Shown here: one piece after another, positions 26,574 to 35,992 of the stretch
Position numbering within the stretch: position 1 is the stretch's first letter
Layout: each line of letters opens with the position of its first letter
Assembly (NCBI GenBank): GCA_024641085.1
Contig: JAHEDT010000002.1
Coordinates: 62,001 to 126,000 of the forward strand
Length of the DNA stretch: 64,000 nucleotides
DNA from: Geobacteraceae bacterium
GTDB lineage: Bacteria > Desulfobacterota > Desulfuromonadia > Desulfuromonadales > BM103
Direction of reading: 5' to 3'
Notes under the pieces: generated by a model
What the model was told of the DNA's origin: nothing
What the model saw: only the letters and a program-made list of their open reading frames with translations
The model's database searches: none
Translations under genes and position numbers: made by a program

Positions 26574-27284
26574 ATGATTAACAAGTGCACAGCCTCGCTC
26601 GCCGAGGCGGTGGCGGATATTTTCGATGGCGCGACGGTCATGATCGGCGGTTTTGGCGAAGCCGGGAGCCCGATCGAGCTGATTCACGCCTTGATCGACC
26701 AGGGAGCCAAGGACCTGACTGTAGTTAACAACAACACCGGCAGCGGCCATGTTGGCCTGGCGGCCCTGATTGCCAACGGCCAGGTGCGCAAAATGATTTG
26801 CTCCTACCCGCGCACCACCGGCTCGGAAGTCTTCCCGGCACTCTATCGCAGCAACAGGATCGAACTCGAGCTGGTCCCCCAGGGGACCCTGGCCGAGAGA
26901 ATCCGCGCCGGCGGAGCTGGAATCCCGGCATTCTATACGGCCACCTCGGTCAACACCCCGCTGGCTGAGGGGAAAGAATTGCGCACCATCAGTGGTCGCG
27001 AATACGTTCTGGAGTTCGGCTTGCAGGCCGATTTTGCCCTGATCAAATGTGCCTGCGCCGACCGCCACGGCAACCTGACCTATAACAAGACGGCCCGCAA
27101 TTTCGCACCAATCATGGCAATGGCAGCCCAAACGACGATCGTCCAGACCGGAGCGTTGCTGGATCTGGGGGCCATCGATGCTGAAGCCGTGGTGACTCCC
27201 GGCATCTTCGTGGATCGCATCGTCACCGTTTCTGACCCCGCCCAGGAATCAAAACTGGTTGCCGAAGGGAGGAGGTACCCGTGA
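26574..27284 (+). CDS. 3-oxoacid (3-oxoadipate-type) CoA-transferase, subunit A
   Basis: The 236-residue protein is the alpha chain of a class I CoA-transferase. It has GATVMIGGFGEAGSPIELI near the N-terminus, VVNNNTGSG, and GIPAFYTATSVNTPLAEGKE. The Lys-Cys-Ala-Cys-Ala-Asp segment is followed by GNLTYNKTARNFAP. It forms a heterodimer with the next gene product and moves CoA from succinyl-CoA (or another donor) to a 3-oxo acid. GAAGGAAC precedes the ATG. PcaI-type and AtoD-type enzymes cannot be separated from sequence by eye; the context favours an oxoadipate-like substrate. Confidence 0.9.
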   Translation: MINKCTASLAEAVADIFDGATVMIGGFGEAGSPIELIHALIDQGAKDLTVVNNNTGSGHVGLAALIANGQVRKMICSYPRTTGSEVFPALYRSNRIELELVPQGTLAERIRAGGAGIPAFYTATSVNTPLAEGKELRTISGREYVLEFGLQADFALIKCACADRHGNLTYNKTARNFAPIMAMAAQTTIVQTGALLDLGAIDAEAVVTPGIFVDRIVTVSDPAQESKLVAEGRRYP

Positions 27285-27943
27285 CCGACCATAACCAGCC
27301 AAGTCTCGGGTGGAGCCGTGAAGAGCTCGCCAGGCGGGTGGCGGTGGATATCCCCGACGGATCCTACGTCAACCTGGGCATCGGTCTTCCTGAAAGGGTG
27401 GCCAGGTTCGTTCCCGAAGGCCGGGAAGTGATTTATCACACTGAAAACGGTCTTTTGGGTATGGGCCCGCCCCCGGCCAAAGGCCAGGAAGACCCCGAGC
27501 TGATCAACGCCGGGAAAAAAATGGTCACCGCGATTGCCGGTGCCTCGTTTTTCCATCAGGCCGACAGCTTCGCCATGATCCGCGGGCAGCATATCGATAT
27601 CTGCGTGCTTGGAGCCATGCAAATCTCCGAGAAGGGAGACCTTGCGAACTGGTCGACCGGGGCTCCGGGCGACATCCCTTCAGTGGGCGGCGCCATGGAT
27701 TTGGTGGCCGGGGTCAAAACAATCTATGTCATCACCCAGCACTGCACCAAGACCGGTGAACCGAAACTGGTGGAGAACTGCCTCTATCCATTAACCGGGA
27801 AATCGGTGGTCAACAGAATATACAGCGACCTGGCCGTCATCGAAGTCACCCCCCAGGGCTTTCGGTTGGTGGAACTGGCTCCGGGCGTCACGATCGACGA
27901 CGTCCGCAGGAGGACGGCAGCCAAGCTGCTGCCCCCCGGGTAG
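27281..27943 (+). CDS. 3-oxoacid (3-oxoadipate-type) CoA-transferase, subunit B
   Basis: The 220-residue beta chain has the GTG start preceded by GGGAGGAGGT and overlaps subunit A by four bases. It contains YVNLGIGLPERVA and the catalytic glutamate in YHTENGLLGMGP, which forms the glutamyl-CoA thioester. Further motifs are GQHIDICVLGAMQISEKGDLANW, GGAMDLVAGVK and LTGKSVVNRIYSDLAVIEV. All conserved positions seem intact, so the pair should be active. Confidence 0.92.
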   Translation: MTDHNQPSLGWSREELARRVAVDIPDGSYVNLGIGLPERVARFVPEGREVIYHTENGLLGMGPPPAKGQEDPELINAGKKMVTAIAGASFFHQADSFAMIRGQHIDICVLGAMQISEKGDLANWSTGAPGDIPSVGGAMDLVAGVKTIYVITQHCTKTGEPKLVENCLYPLTGKSVVNRIYSDLAVIEVTPQGFRLVELAPGVTIDDVRRRTAAKLLPPG

Positions 27944-28167
27944 CCCCTAGGAAGGAAGCGGATGGTATTCCCGCGGTGACAGGCGTATGCTTAACTGCAT
28001 GGTCAAGCACCCCTGCGACTCTGGTCAGCCCCACGCTTTCTGATGAAGGGTGGCCAAGCAACCGTTCTAGGGTCAGCAGTGAGGGGCAAAGTGTTCCGTC
28101 CAACGAGCCTCAGCGGTCGGTTCGTGCCGAGGGCGGAGTTTGAAGGCTGGATGAAAGGGGATTCACT

Positions 28168-28536
28168 TTGCAAGAGGACTCCGAGCGAAAAGACCTGATG
28201 CACTACGGGGCAACCGTGTTGGTCACAGGCTATGCCCCGTCACCACACGGGACAGCAATGCACTCGGTCTTCAAATTTGCCGGCGTTGTCCTGGAGATAG
28301 ACACGCAAACCGACAAAATTGTGAACGCCGAATTCACTTTTGTGACCTCCCTGGCACGTGATTTCATCGCCAGGATCATTCAGGGGTATAACCTCAACGA
28401 CGGTCTTGAGGGATTGTTTGACAGGATTCGGGCCCATTACTGGGCGCCGTCGACGCAGGCGGTTATGGCCTGTATAAAAGTGGCCGTTCAGCGGTACTTC
28501 GATATGAAGGCCGAGCGCTGGTCAACCACCGAATGA
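28168..28536 (+). CDS. DUF3870 protein
   Basis: The 122-residue protein starts at TTG (weak GGGG site) or at ATG 28198, which begins nearer the family N-terminus (ATVLVTGYAPSP). Characteristic features are VLVTGYA, VFKFAGVVLEIDTQTDKIVNAEFTFVTSLARDFIARIIQG and the C-terminal STQAVMACIKVAVQRYFD. DUF3870 has no known activity. Genes of this family often lie in CoA-transferase or aromatic-degradation operons of clostridia and deltaproteobacteria (from memory). Here it sits between the CoA-transferase and a membrane protein, with a 224-base gap upstream. Confidence 0.8.
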   Translation: MQEDSERKDLMHYGATVLVTGYAPSPHGTAMHSVFKFAGVVLEIDTQTDKIVNAEFTFVTSLARDFIARIIQGYNLNDGLEGLFDRIRAHYWAPSTQAVMACIKVAVQRYFDMKAERWSTTE

Positions 28537-28630
28537 CTGGCGGGAGCGGCCCGATGACCACTTCGACCCCACCCTTCTGCAAGGCCTGCCGGTTCTAGCT
28601 GTCAACAGCACCCCGCGAGGAGCGTTCTTC

Positions 28631-29902
28631 TTGGCAAACCGCGTGACATTGGCCGGCATCCTGTTGGCCTGCTCGGTAGTCACTTCCCTGGCGGCCGGCC
28701 TTGGCAACCTGCCGCAAATCGTGCCCGGTGCGCTGCAACTGGTTTGCGGGGTCATGCTCTGGAATCTGGTCCCGGCGAGCGTCCGGTGGCAGTGCATCTT
28801 TCTGGTGCTGGCGGGCTTCGGCTGCCTGTTGTTTTCGCCACAGGCGATTCCTCTCTCGATCGCCTTCAGTAAAAATCAGCAGATGATTGCCATGCTCGCC
28901 GGCATCGGGCTGCTGCGTCGGATCCCGATCCCCAGAGAAGATAAAGACCTTCCGTTGGGCAAAAAAGCCTTATGGCAGACCCTTTTCGGAGTTCACTGGA
29001 TGGGATCAGCCATCAATATATCAGCGCTGGCCATTTTCGCAGACCGTCTGGTCAACCAGGACGGCCGCATGCCCCCCTTCCAGGGCGTCATGCTGGCCCG
29101 CGGCCAGGCCCTGGCAGCCCTATGGTCACCGTTTTTCGTGGCCATGGCCGTCGTATTGACGAATGCGCCCGGCGCAGATTACCGCCAGCTGCTGATCTGG
29201 GGGTTACCTCTCAGCCAGCTCCTTTTGGCCGGGATGATCTGGTATACCACGCTCCGCTACCCTGAAGAATCCGAGGCGTTTCGGGGTTATCCGTTCCGGG
29301 CCACCGCCCTGACCACCCCCGTGTCTCTCGCCGTCGCCGTGCTGGTTGGCCATGCCCTCGCACCCGGCATCTCGATCCTCACCCTGATCACCCTGGTGGC
29401 GCCGGGCTACGCCCTGCTGGCCAACCGGCGCAACCGACCATTACAGATTCTGGGACAGTATATTGGCCACGATCTGCCCCGCATGGGACCGGAGATCGTG
29501 CTGTTCTCTGCCGCGGGCATCCTCGGTGCGGGCTTGAGCTCTCTGGCCGCAGGACAAGCCATGAGCCTGTCGGGCGACTACAACCAGCTGTTCCTGGTCA
29601 TGGCCGGCCTGGCGGCGATCATGGCCGCGTCTTCGGTCGGCATCCATCCGGTCGTGGGCATCACTGTCGTTGCAGGGGTTCTGACGACGACTGACCTCCC
29701 CCCCGACCTGCTGGCCATGAGCTTCCTGATGAGCTGGGGATTGGGCGTGCTCATCAATCCCATCTCGGGCATTCACCTGTTTCTCGCCGGGAGATATGCC
29801 TTTGACGGGCGCAACGCCTGGAGCTGGAACCTACGGTTCGCCGCCGTCGGCTACCTGGTCTGCTGTGCCTGGCTATACCTCTACACCCTGGTAACCCACT
29901 GA
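28631..29902 (+). CDS. Polytopic membrane protein, probable transporter of the catabolic operon
   Basis: The 423-residue protein is almost entirely hydrophobic, with about 11-12 transmembrane segments and few charged loops (one at residues ~95-112, RIPIPREDKDLPLGKKA). The TTG start has GAGGAG at good spacing. Repeated features such as GILGAGLSSLAAGQ and MAASSVGIHPVVGITVVAG recall helical-hairpin loops of ion-coupled carriers. LGVLINPISGIHLFLAGRYAF near the end is similar. No named family is recognised with certainty. As the last gene of the operon it could be a second importer or an exporter for an end product. Confidence 0.75.
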   Translation: MANRVTLAGILLACSVVTSLAAGLGNLPQIVPGALQLVCGVMLWNLVPASVRWQCIFLVLAGFGCLLFSPQAIPLSIAFSKNQQMIAMLAGIGLLRRIPIPREDKDLPLGKKALWQTLFGVHWMGSAINISALAIFADRLVNQDGRMPPFQGVMLARGQALAALWSPFFVAMAVVLTNAPGADYRQLLIWGLPLSQLLLAGMIWYTTLRYPEESEAFRGYPFRATALTTPVSLAVAVLVGHALAPGISILTLITLVAPGYALLANRRNRPLQILGQYIGHDLPRMGPEIVLFSAAGILGAGLSSLAAGQAMSLSGDYNQLFLVMAGLAAIMAASSVGIHPVVGITVVAGVLTTTDLPPDLLAMSFLMSWGLGVLINPISGIHLFLAGRYAFDGRNAWSWNLRFAAVGYLVCCAWLYLYTLVTH

Positions 29903-29989
29903 CCAGGACAAACGACCCTGCGGCACCTGCAAAACCAGGGGCTGAAGATACCGCCGGAATTCGAATGCCCGAGGGGAACGTGCCAGCCC

Positions 29990-30018
29990 TTGACAGTTGA
30001 CACCCCGCCCCTTAAGAT
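29990..30018 (+). promoter_or_regulatory. Predicted sigma-70 promoter of the SIS gene
   Basis: ttgaca (29990-29995), a 17-base spacer and taagat (30013-30018), 28 bases before the ATG at 30046. Confidence 0.65.
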
Positions 30019-30045
30019 GAGCCCAAATTATCAGACGAGGCCAGC

Positions 30046-30621
30046 ATGACCGAGGATAAAATCAGTGCAGCAGTCGCACAGCAGATCGCTCTGCTCGATC
30101 CCTACCTGCTCACCCACAAACCTCTGCTGGACAGTCTGGCAGCACACCTGGTCCACACCTTTCACCATGGCGGCCGACTCTTTCTGATCGGCAGCGGGCC
30201 GTTCGGAGCGGTCGCCGGCCTCATCGGTCAAACCTTCCTGCACCGACAGACCATGGAACGCCCCGCATTGCCGGCCATCGCCCTGACCAATGACGCCGGG
30301 TTGGCGACCTTCCTCGCCAGCGACGAACAGGGGAGCCAGCTCTTCAGCCGTCAGCTGCGGGCCTTGGCCACCGACCAGGACACCGCGCTGTTGTTGGCCG
30401 GCACCAGTCTCAGTCCTGCCGACCGGGAAGCCCTCGGCATGGCACAACAGTTGGGCTGCCATACGATTCTGATTGCCAGCGAGCAGGCTGACCTGGAGAA
30501 CTTCCTGCCGGATATCAGCCTGCCACTGCCCAGTGATTCCCTGCCGCGCCTCCTGGAAAGCGCCCTTTTTATCGGCAACCTGCTCTGTGCGCTGGTCGAG
30601 GGGGAACTCTTCGGCATCTGA
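30046..30621 (+). CDS. SIS-domain (GmhA-like) protein
   Basis: The 191-residue protein has a sugar-isomerase fold: GGRLFLIGSGPFGAVAGLIGQTFLH corresponds to the phosphate-binding Rossmann turn. ALTNDAGLATFLASDEQGSQLFSRQLRALATDQDTALLLAGTSLSPADREAL corresponds to the GmhA core, and LLESALFIGNLLCALVEGELF to the C-terminal helix. Sedoheptulose-7-phosphate isomerase (GmhA) works in heptose synthesis for LPS, but the usual GmhA metal ligands are not evident here, so a non-catalytic or different sugar-phosphate role is possible. It lies upstream of the ccsB-hem block, under its own promoter. Confidence 0.8.
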   Translation: MTEDKISAAVAQQIALLDPYLLTHKPLLDSLAAHLVHTFHHGGRLFLIGSGPFGAVAGLIGQTFLHRQTMERPALPAIALTNDAGLATFLASDEQGSQLFSRQLRALATDQDTALLLAGTSLSPADREALGMAQQLGCHTILIASEQADLENFLPDISLPLPSDSLPRLLESALFIGNLLCALVEGELFGI

Positions 30622-30701
30622 TCCGCGCCGGCGCGGCCCTGTGCCACCAACCCCTGAAGGAGCCGATCGTGCACAATAGCGGGCGAGAGCGGACAAGGAA
30701 A

Positions 30702-30731
30702 TTGACAGGCAGGCCAGAAAAAACGTATTGT
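30702..30731 (+). promoter_or_regulatory. Predicted promoter of the ccsB-hemACDB unit
   Basis: ttgaca (30702-30707), an 18-base spacer and tattgt (30726-30731); a perfect tataat lies six bases further on. A leader of about 150 bases follows before ccsB, long enough for regulation. Confidence 0.45.
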
Positions 30732-30883
30732 TATAATTTTTTGAATAATAGAGTCGCAAAATGGAAGCTGGCCTGGGGCAACGTGCTGCCGCCGGGCCTT
30801 AATCGGAAACCATAACCAGCCGGCCAAATTGTCGAAGTGACGAGGTCGCCGGCGGATTCTGTTCTGGTCCCGCGAGACGTTTC

Positions 30884-31720
30884 ATGACTGTAAATGTCCT
30901 GCTGTTCAAAATCACCCTGCTGACCTATTTTGCCGCCACCATCTTCTACCTGATCGGCGTCATCTCACGCAAGGACAGCGTGCGCCTGGCCGCCATCTGG
31001 CTACTGAGCGGCGGATTCGTACTGCACTGCAGCACCCTGGCGGCCCGCTGGTTCGCCAGCGGCATCACTCCGGTGGCCAGTCTCTATGAATCCCTGTCGT
31101 TTTTCGCCTGGGCACTGGTGGGCATCTACCTGATCTTCTACCTGCGCTATCGAACCATCATGCTCGGCGCCTTCATCACCCCCTTGGCGCTGGTATTGAT
31201 GATCATCGGTTCCGCGGCGCCCAAGCAGACCCCGGCGCTCAACCCGATGCTCGACAGCTGGTGGTTCCCGGTCCACGTCACCCTGGCCTTTCTCGGCCAC
31301 GCAGTCTTCGCGATTGCCGCGGCGGCCGGCATCATGTACCTGCTCCAGGAGCGCATGCTCAAAAGCAAGAAGTTTTCCGGGCTTTTTTACCGCCTGCCGT
31401 CCCTCGACACCCTCGACAGCATGAACTACAAGTGCCTGACCTTCGGTTTCCCGCTCATGACTATGGGCATCATCTCCGGGGCCATCTGGGCCAACTCGGC
31501 CTGGGGCGGCTACTGGCGCTGGGACCCCAAGGAGACTTGGGCGCTGATCAGCTGGTTCCTCTACGCCGCCCTGCTGCATGGCCGGCTCACGGTCGGCTGG
31601 CGCGGCCGCCGGGCAGCAATCTTTGCAATTATCGGTTTTGCTTTCCTGCTCTTCACCTTCTTTGGCGTCAACCTGTTCCTCTCCGGGGAACACAGCTTCC
31701 GTAATTTCACGGGGCAGTGA
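30884..31720 (+). CDS. ccsB: Cytochrome c biogenesis protein CcsB (CcsA/ResC-type heme handler)
   Basis: The 278-residue membrane protein has eight predicted spans and the tryptophan-rich WWD signature WGGYWRWDPKETW (about 207-219). Conserved histidines flank it (His131, His139 and His in the segment after). It belongs to the System II machinery that carries heme across the membrane and attaches it to c-type apocytochromes together with a ResB/Ccs1 partner, which is not in this window. Placement directly before hemA links heme synthesis with cytochrome maturation; this order is familiar from Geobacter relatives. Confidence 0.93.
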   Translation: MTVNVLLFKITLLTYFAATIFYLIGVISRKDSVRLAAIWLLSGGFVLHCSTLAARWFASGITPVASLYESLSFFAWALVGIYLIFYLRYRTIMLGAFITPLALVLMIIGSAAPKQTPALNPMLDSWWFPVHVTLAFLGHAVFAIAAAAGIMYLLQERMLKSKKFSGLFYRLPSLDTLDSMNYKCLTFGFPLMTMGIISGAIWANSAWGGYWRWDPKETWALISWFLYAALLHGRLTVGWRGRRAAIFAIIGFAFLLFTFFGVNLFLSGEHSFRNFTGQ

Positions 31721-31744
31721 CCGGAGAGCGGAGAGGAGCGCGTC

Positions 31745-33061
31745 ATGCATATCGTTATTGTCGGCCTGAGCCATAAGACAGCGCCGGTAGAAATCCGCGA
31801 AAAGCTGGCCTTCGCCCCGACGGCCATGGAGCGGCCCCTGCGGCAGATGCTCGAACTGCCACCCGTGGCCGAGGGGCTGATCGTGTCCACCTGCAACCGG
31901 GTCGAGCTGTGCGCCGCCACCAAGGAGCCGGAAGCCGCGATGGCGGCGCTGCGCCGCTTCCTGGCTGAATATCACGAGGTTCCCCCCGAAGAAATCAGCA
32001 GCAACCTTTACAGCTACCAGGGCGAAGAGGCCATCAGGCACCTGTTCCGGGTCTCCTCGAGCCTGGACTCGATGGTCCTGGGCGAACCGCAGATCCTCGG
32101 TCAGATCAAGACCGCCTACGGCTACGCCGCCGAGTTCAAGACCGCCGGCCTGATCCTCAACCGTTTCCTGCACAAGGCCTTCTCGGTGGCCAAGCGGGTC
32201 CGCACCGAGACCGCCATTGCGAGCAATGCTGTCTCAGTGTCCTTTGCCGCGGTGGAGCTGGCACGCAAGATTTTCGACCGGCTCGACAACAAGGGCGTCA
32301 TGATCATCGGCGCCGGCGAGATGTGCGAACTGGCGGCCCGGCATTTCGTGACCAACGGCGTCTCCAAGGTCCTGGTCACCAACCGCACCTTCGAGCGCGC
32401 TGAGAAGCTGGCAGCGGAATTCAACGGCAAGGCGATTCCCTTCGAATATTTCGTCGAACATCTGGCCGAAGTCGACATCGTCATGACCTCCACCGGGGCA
32501 CCGAACTTCATCCTCGGCCAGCGCCAGATGGAAGAGGTGCTCAAGCGCCGCAAGAACCGGCCGATGTTCCTGATCGACATCGCCGTGCCGCGGGATATCG
32601 ACCCGAAAGTCAACAACCTCGACAACGCCTACCTGTACGATGTCGACGATCTGCAGGGCGTGGTTCAGGCCAACCTCAAGGAACGCCAGAAGGAAGCCGG
32701 CAAGGCTGAAACGATCGTCGAGCAGGAGATCGGCCAGTTCTACCAATGGCTGGGCAACCTCGAAGTCAAGCCGACGATCATCGCCCTGCGCCGCAAGCTC
32801 GAGGAGATCCGTCAACAGGAGCTCGACAAGACCTTCGGCAACCTCAAGGACCTCACCGACGGCCAGCGCAGAAGCATCGAGGCCATGGCCGGGGCCATCA
32901 TCAACAAGGTCCTGCACCAGCCGACAGCCGTCCTCAAGCACTCCCAGAACGACACCAGCGGCGAGGACTACGTCGATGCGGTGCGCACCCTGTTCGATCT
33001 GCCGGCCCCGGCTGGCGACGACAAGGAAATCAAACCTCTCGACGATACCGATCAGGAATAA
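31745..33061 (+). CDS. hemA: Glutamyl-tRNA reductase
   Basis: The 438-residue enzyme makes glutamate-1-semialdehyde from glutamyl-tRNA, the first committed step of tetrapyrrole synthesis by the C5 route. Catalytic Cys50 lies in [23 protein letters not shown] is at the N-terminus, and the NADPH domain has [16 protein letters not shown]. The C-terminal helical dimerisation domain is complete ([20 protein letters not shown]). GGAGAGG precedes the ATG. It is followed by hemC after 12 bases. The usual N-terminal stability-control region appears normal. Confidence 0.97.
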   Translation: MHIVIVGLSHKTAPVEIREKLAFAPTAMERPLRQMLELPPVAEGLIVSTCNRVELCAATKEPEAAMAALRRFLAEYHEVPPEEISSNLYSYQGEEAIRHLFRVSSSLDSMVLGEPQILGQIKTAYGYAAEFKTAGLILNRFLHKAFSVAKRVRTETAIASNAVSVSFAAVELARKIFDRLDNKGVMIIGAGEMCELAARHFVTNGVSKVLVTNRTFERAEKLAAEFNGKAIPFEYFVEHLAEVDIVMTSTGAPNFILGQRQMEEVLKRRKNRPMFLIDIAVPRDIDPKVNNLDNAYLYDVDDLQGVVQANLKERQKEAGKAETIVEQEIGQFYQWLGNLEVKPTIIALRRKLEEIRQQELDKTFGNLKDLTDGQRRSIEAMAGAIINKVLHQPTAVLKHSQNDTSGEDYVDAVRTLFDLPAPAGDDKEIKPLDDTDQE

Positions 33062-33073
33062 GGAGTTTTACAG

Positions 33074-34036
33074 ATGTCCAGAAAGTTACTGAGAATCGGC
33101 ACCCGCGCCAGCCAGCTGGCCCTCTGGCAGGCCAACTGGGTCAAGTCGGAACTTGAAGAACGCTACCCCGGCATGGAAGTCACCCTGACCAAGATCAAGA
33201 CCCAGGGCGACAAGATCCTCGACGTGCCCCTGGCAATGGTTGGCGGCAAGGGGTTGTTCGTCAAGGAGATCGAAGAAGCCATGCTGCGCGGCGAAATCGA
33301 TATTGCCGTTCACTCGATGAAAGACGTCCCGACCATCTTTCCCGAAGGGTTGGCCCTGCGCTGCATCACCGAACGCGAAGACTGCCGCGACATCGTCATC
33401 CTGCGTCCCGGCGTCGCAACCTGGCGCGACCTGCCCCAGGGCGCGCGCATCGGCACCAGCGCCCTGCGTCGCAAGGCCCAGCTGCTACACCTGCGCCCGG
33501 ACCTGCAGATGGTCGATATCCGGGGCAACGTCGAGACGCGCATCCGCAAGCTCACCGAGGACCATCTCGATGCCGTCATCCTCGCCGCCGCCGGCATGCA
33601 TCGCCTCGGCTTCACCGGCCAGATCGGCGAATACCTGCCGGTCGATGTCTCGATCCCGGCCATCGGCCAGGGAGCGCTGGGCATCGAGAGCCGCATCGAT
33701 GACCATGAGACCAACGCCCTGATCAACTTCTTCAACCATCCGGAGACCGATTGGGCAGTGCGCGCCGAGCGCGCCTTCCTCAAGCGTCTCGAGGGTGGCT
33801 GCCAGGTGCCGATCGCCTGCCATGGCACCGTCGCCGGTGAGCTTTTGACCCTGACCGGCTTCGTTTCCGACTGCGACGGCGTCAGGTGCCTGAAGAAGAC
33901 CGTCACCGGACCGGTCGAACAAGCGCAGCAGATTGGCAGCTCGCTGGGTGACGACCTGCTCATCCAGGGGGCCGGTAAGATTCTCAACGAAGTCTACCAG
34001 CACGAGACATTCAATGTCGGCAAAGAGGACGTCTGA
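33074..34036 (+). CDS. hemC: Porphobilinogen deaminase (hydroxymethylbilane synthase)
   Basis: The 320-residue enzyme polymerises four porphobilinogens. It has IGTRASQLALWQAN at the N-terminus, GKGLFVKEIEEAML, HSMKDVPT, GTSALRRKAQLL, and the dipyrromethane cofactor attachment Cys243 in LEGGCQVPIA. AAGGAG precedes the ATG. The 3' end overlaps the hemD start by 23 bases. Confidence 0.97.
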   Translation: MSRKLLRIGTRASQLALWQANWVKSELEERYPGMEVTLTKIKTQGDKILDVPLAMVGGKGLFVKEIEEAMLRGEIDIAVHSMKDVPTIFPEGLALRCITEREDCRDIVILRPGVATWRDLPQGARIGTSALRRKAQLLHLRPDLQMVDIRGNVETRIRKLTEDHLDAVILAAAGMHRLGFTGQIGEYLPVDVSIPAIGQGALGIESRIDDHETNALINFFNHPETDWAVRAERAFLKRLEGGCQVPIACHGTVAGELLTLTGFVSDCDGVRCLKKTVTGPVEQAQQIGSSLGDDLLIQGAGKILNEVYQHETFNVGKEDV

Positions 34037-34808
34037 ACTGAGGCCTCTCGGCGGACGGCGCGTCCTGGTGACCCGCGCCGCTGACCAGGCGGCCGCGCTC
34101 AGCGACGCCCTGACCCGGCTCGGCGCCGAGCCGATAACCGTGCCGACCATCGCAATCGTGCCGCCGCAGTCCTTTGCCGAACTCGACCAGGCGATTGCCC
34201 GACTCGACCAGGTCGATTACCTGCTGCTGAGCTCGACCAATGCCGTCACGGCTTTTTTCGACCGCCTGAGCGCGCTGGGCCATGATCCTCGCGCCCTGAG
34301 TCACCTGCAGACCGTAGCTGTCGGCCCGAAAAGCGCCGCAGCCCTGGGAGCTTACGGCGTCACGGCCGACCTGGTGCCGGACGATTACCGTGCCGAGGGC
34401 GTTGTGGCACTGCTCAAGGAGCGGGTTTCCGGAAAACGCCTGCTCTATCCGAAAGCGGACCTGGCCCGCGACCTGATCCCGCAGGAACTGACCGCAGCCG
34501 GCGCCGAGGTGATCGCCCCGGTCGCCTATGCCAGCGCCGTGCCGGCCGGTGCCGCCAAGAGTTTGCAGAACGCCCTTGCCGGGGGACTCGACCTGCTGAC
34601 CTTTACGGCATCTTCAACGGTTCGGAATTTTGTTGAGCTGCTGGATGCTGACAACCTGCAGCAGGCCAGGCAGGTACCGGTCGCCTCGATCGGACCACTG
34701 ACCAGTAAAACCGCCAGAGAACTCGGCTTTACCGTCGTGGTCGAGCCTGAGAGCTCGACCCTTGAGGAGATGGTTGCCGCCATCGAGGATTACTTCGTAA
34801 AGCTGTAA
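34014..34808 (+). CDS. hemD: Uroporphyrinogen-III synthase
   Basis: The 264-residue protein has the two-domain HemD fold. GGRRVLVTRAADQAAALSDAL opens domain 1. VDYLLLSSTNAVTAFFDRL and TVAVGPKSAAAL follow, then LLTFTASSTVRNFVELL, VASIGPLTSKTARELG and the C-terminal LEEMVAAIEDY. It cyclises hydroxymethylbilane with ring-D inversion. The start is taken at ATG 34014, inside hemC, with translational coupling likely. In several Geobacter species hemD is fused to a uroporphyrinogen methyltransferase; here it stands alone. Its stop codon lies within a seven-fold heptamer repeat. Confidence 0.93.
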   Translation: MSAKRTSELRPLGGRRVLVTRAADQAAALSDALTRLGAEPITVPTIAIVPPQSFAELDQAIARLDQVDYLLLSSTNAVTAFFDRLSALGHDPRALSHLQTVAVGPKSAAALGAYGVTADLVPDDYRAEGVVALLKERVSGKRLLYPKADLARDLIPQELTAAGAEVIAPVAYASAVPAGAAKSLQNALAGGLDLLTFTASSTVRNFVELLDADNLQQARQVPVASIGPLTSKTARELGFTVVVEPESSTLEEMVAAIEDYFVKL

Positions 34809-34851
34809 GCTGTAAGCTGTAAGCTGTAAGCTGTAAGCTGTAAGCTGTAAG
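34801..34851 (+). repeat. Seven tandem heptamers spanning the hemD stop
   Basis: agctgta is repeated seven times without variation, followed by ag. The hemD stop TAA (34806-34808) is formed by the junction of the first and second units, so unit number can change without affecting the protein. In every frame the repeat soon reads TAA or TGTAAG. Confidence 0.95.
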
Positions 34852-34938
34852 AATAATTACACCTAAGAGGGTTTCCGCACCAATTATTACGCGCTTCGCG
34901 CCACGCGCCACGCGCCTCTGACCAACCGGAGGTTTGCC

Positions 34939-35910
<972 letters not shown>

Positions 35911-35922
35911 GAAACGCGGAGA

Positions 35923-35965
35923 GCGAGGCGCGCAACAAGCCAGCGATCAGGCTTTCGCGCCTCGC
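35923..35965. terminator. GC-rich hairpin after hemB
   Basis: gcgaggcgcg and cgcgcctcgc form a perfect 10-bp stem on a 23-base loop. No T-run follows, so it may mark RNA processing instead of termination. Confidence 0.4.
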
Positions 35966-35992
35966 GCCTCTTCCCTCGCAACTCAAGGTTTT

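Noticed and set aside
34801-34920. Possible CRISPR array at the heptamer repeat
   Set aside because: Units are 7 bases with no spacers; no cas genes are seen anywhere in the window.
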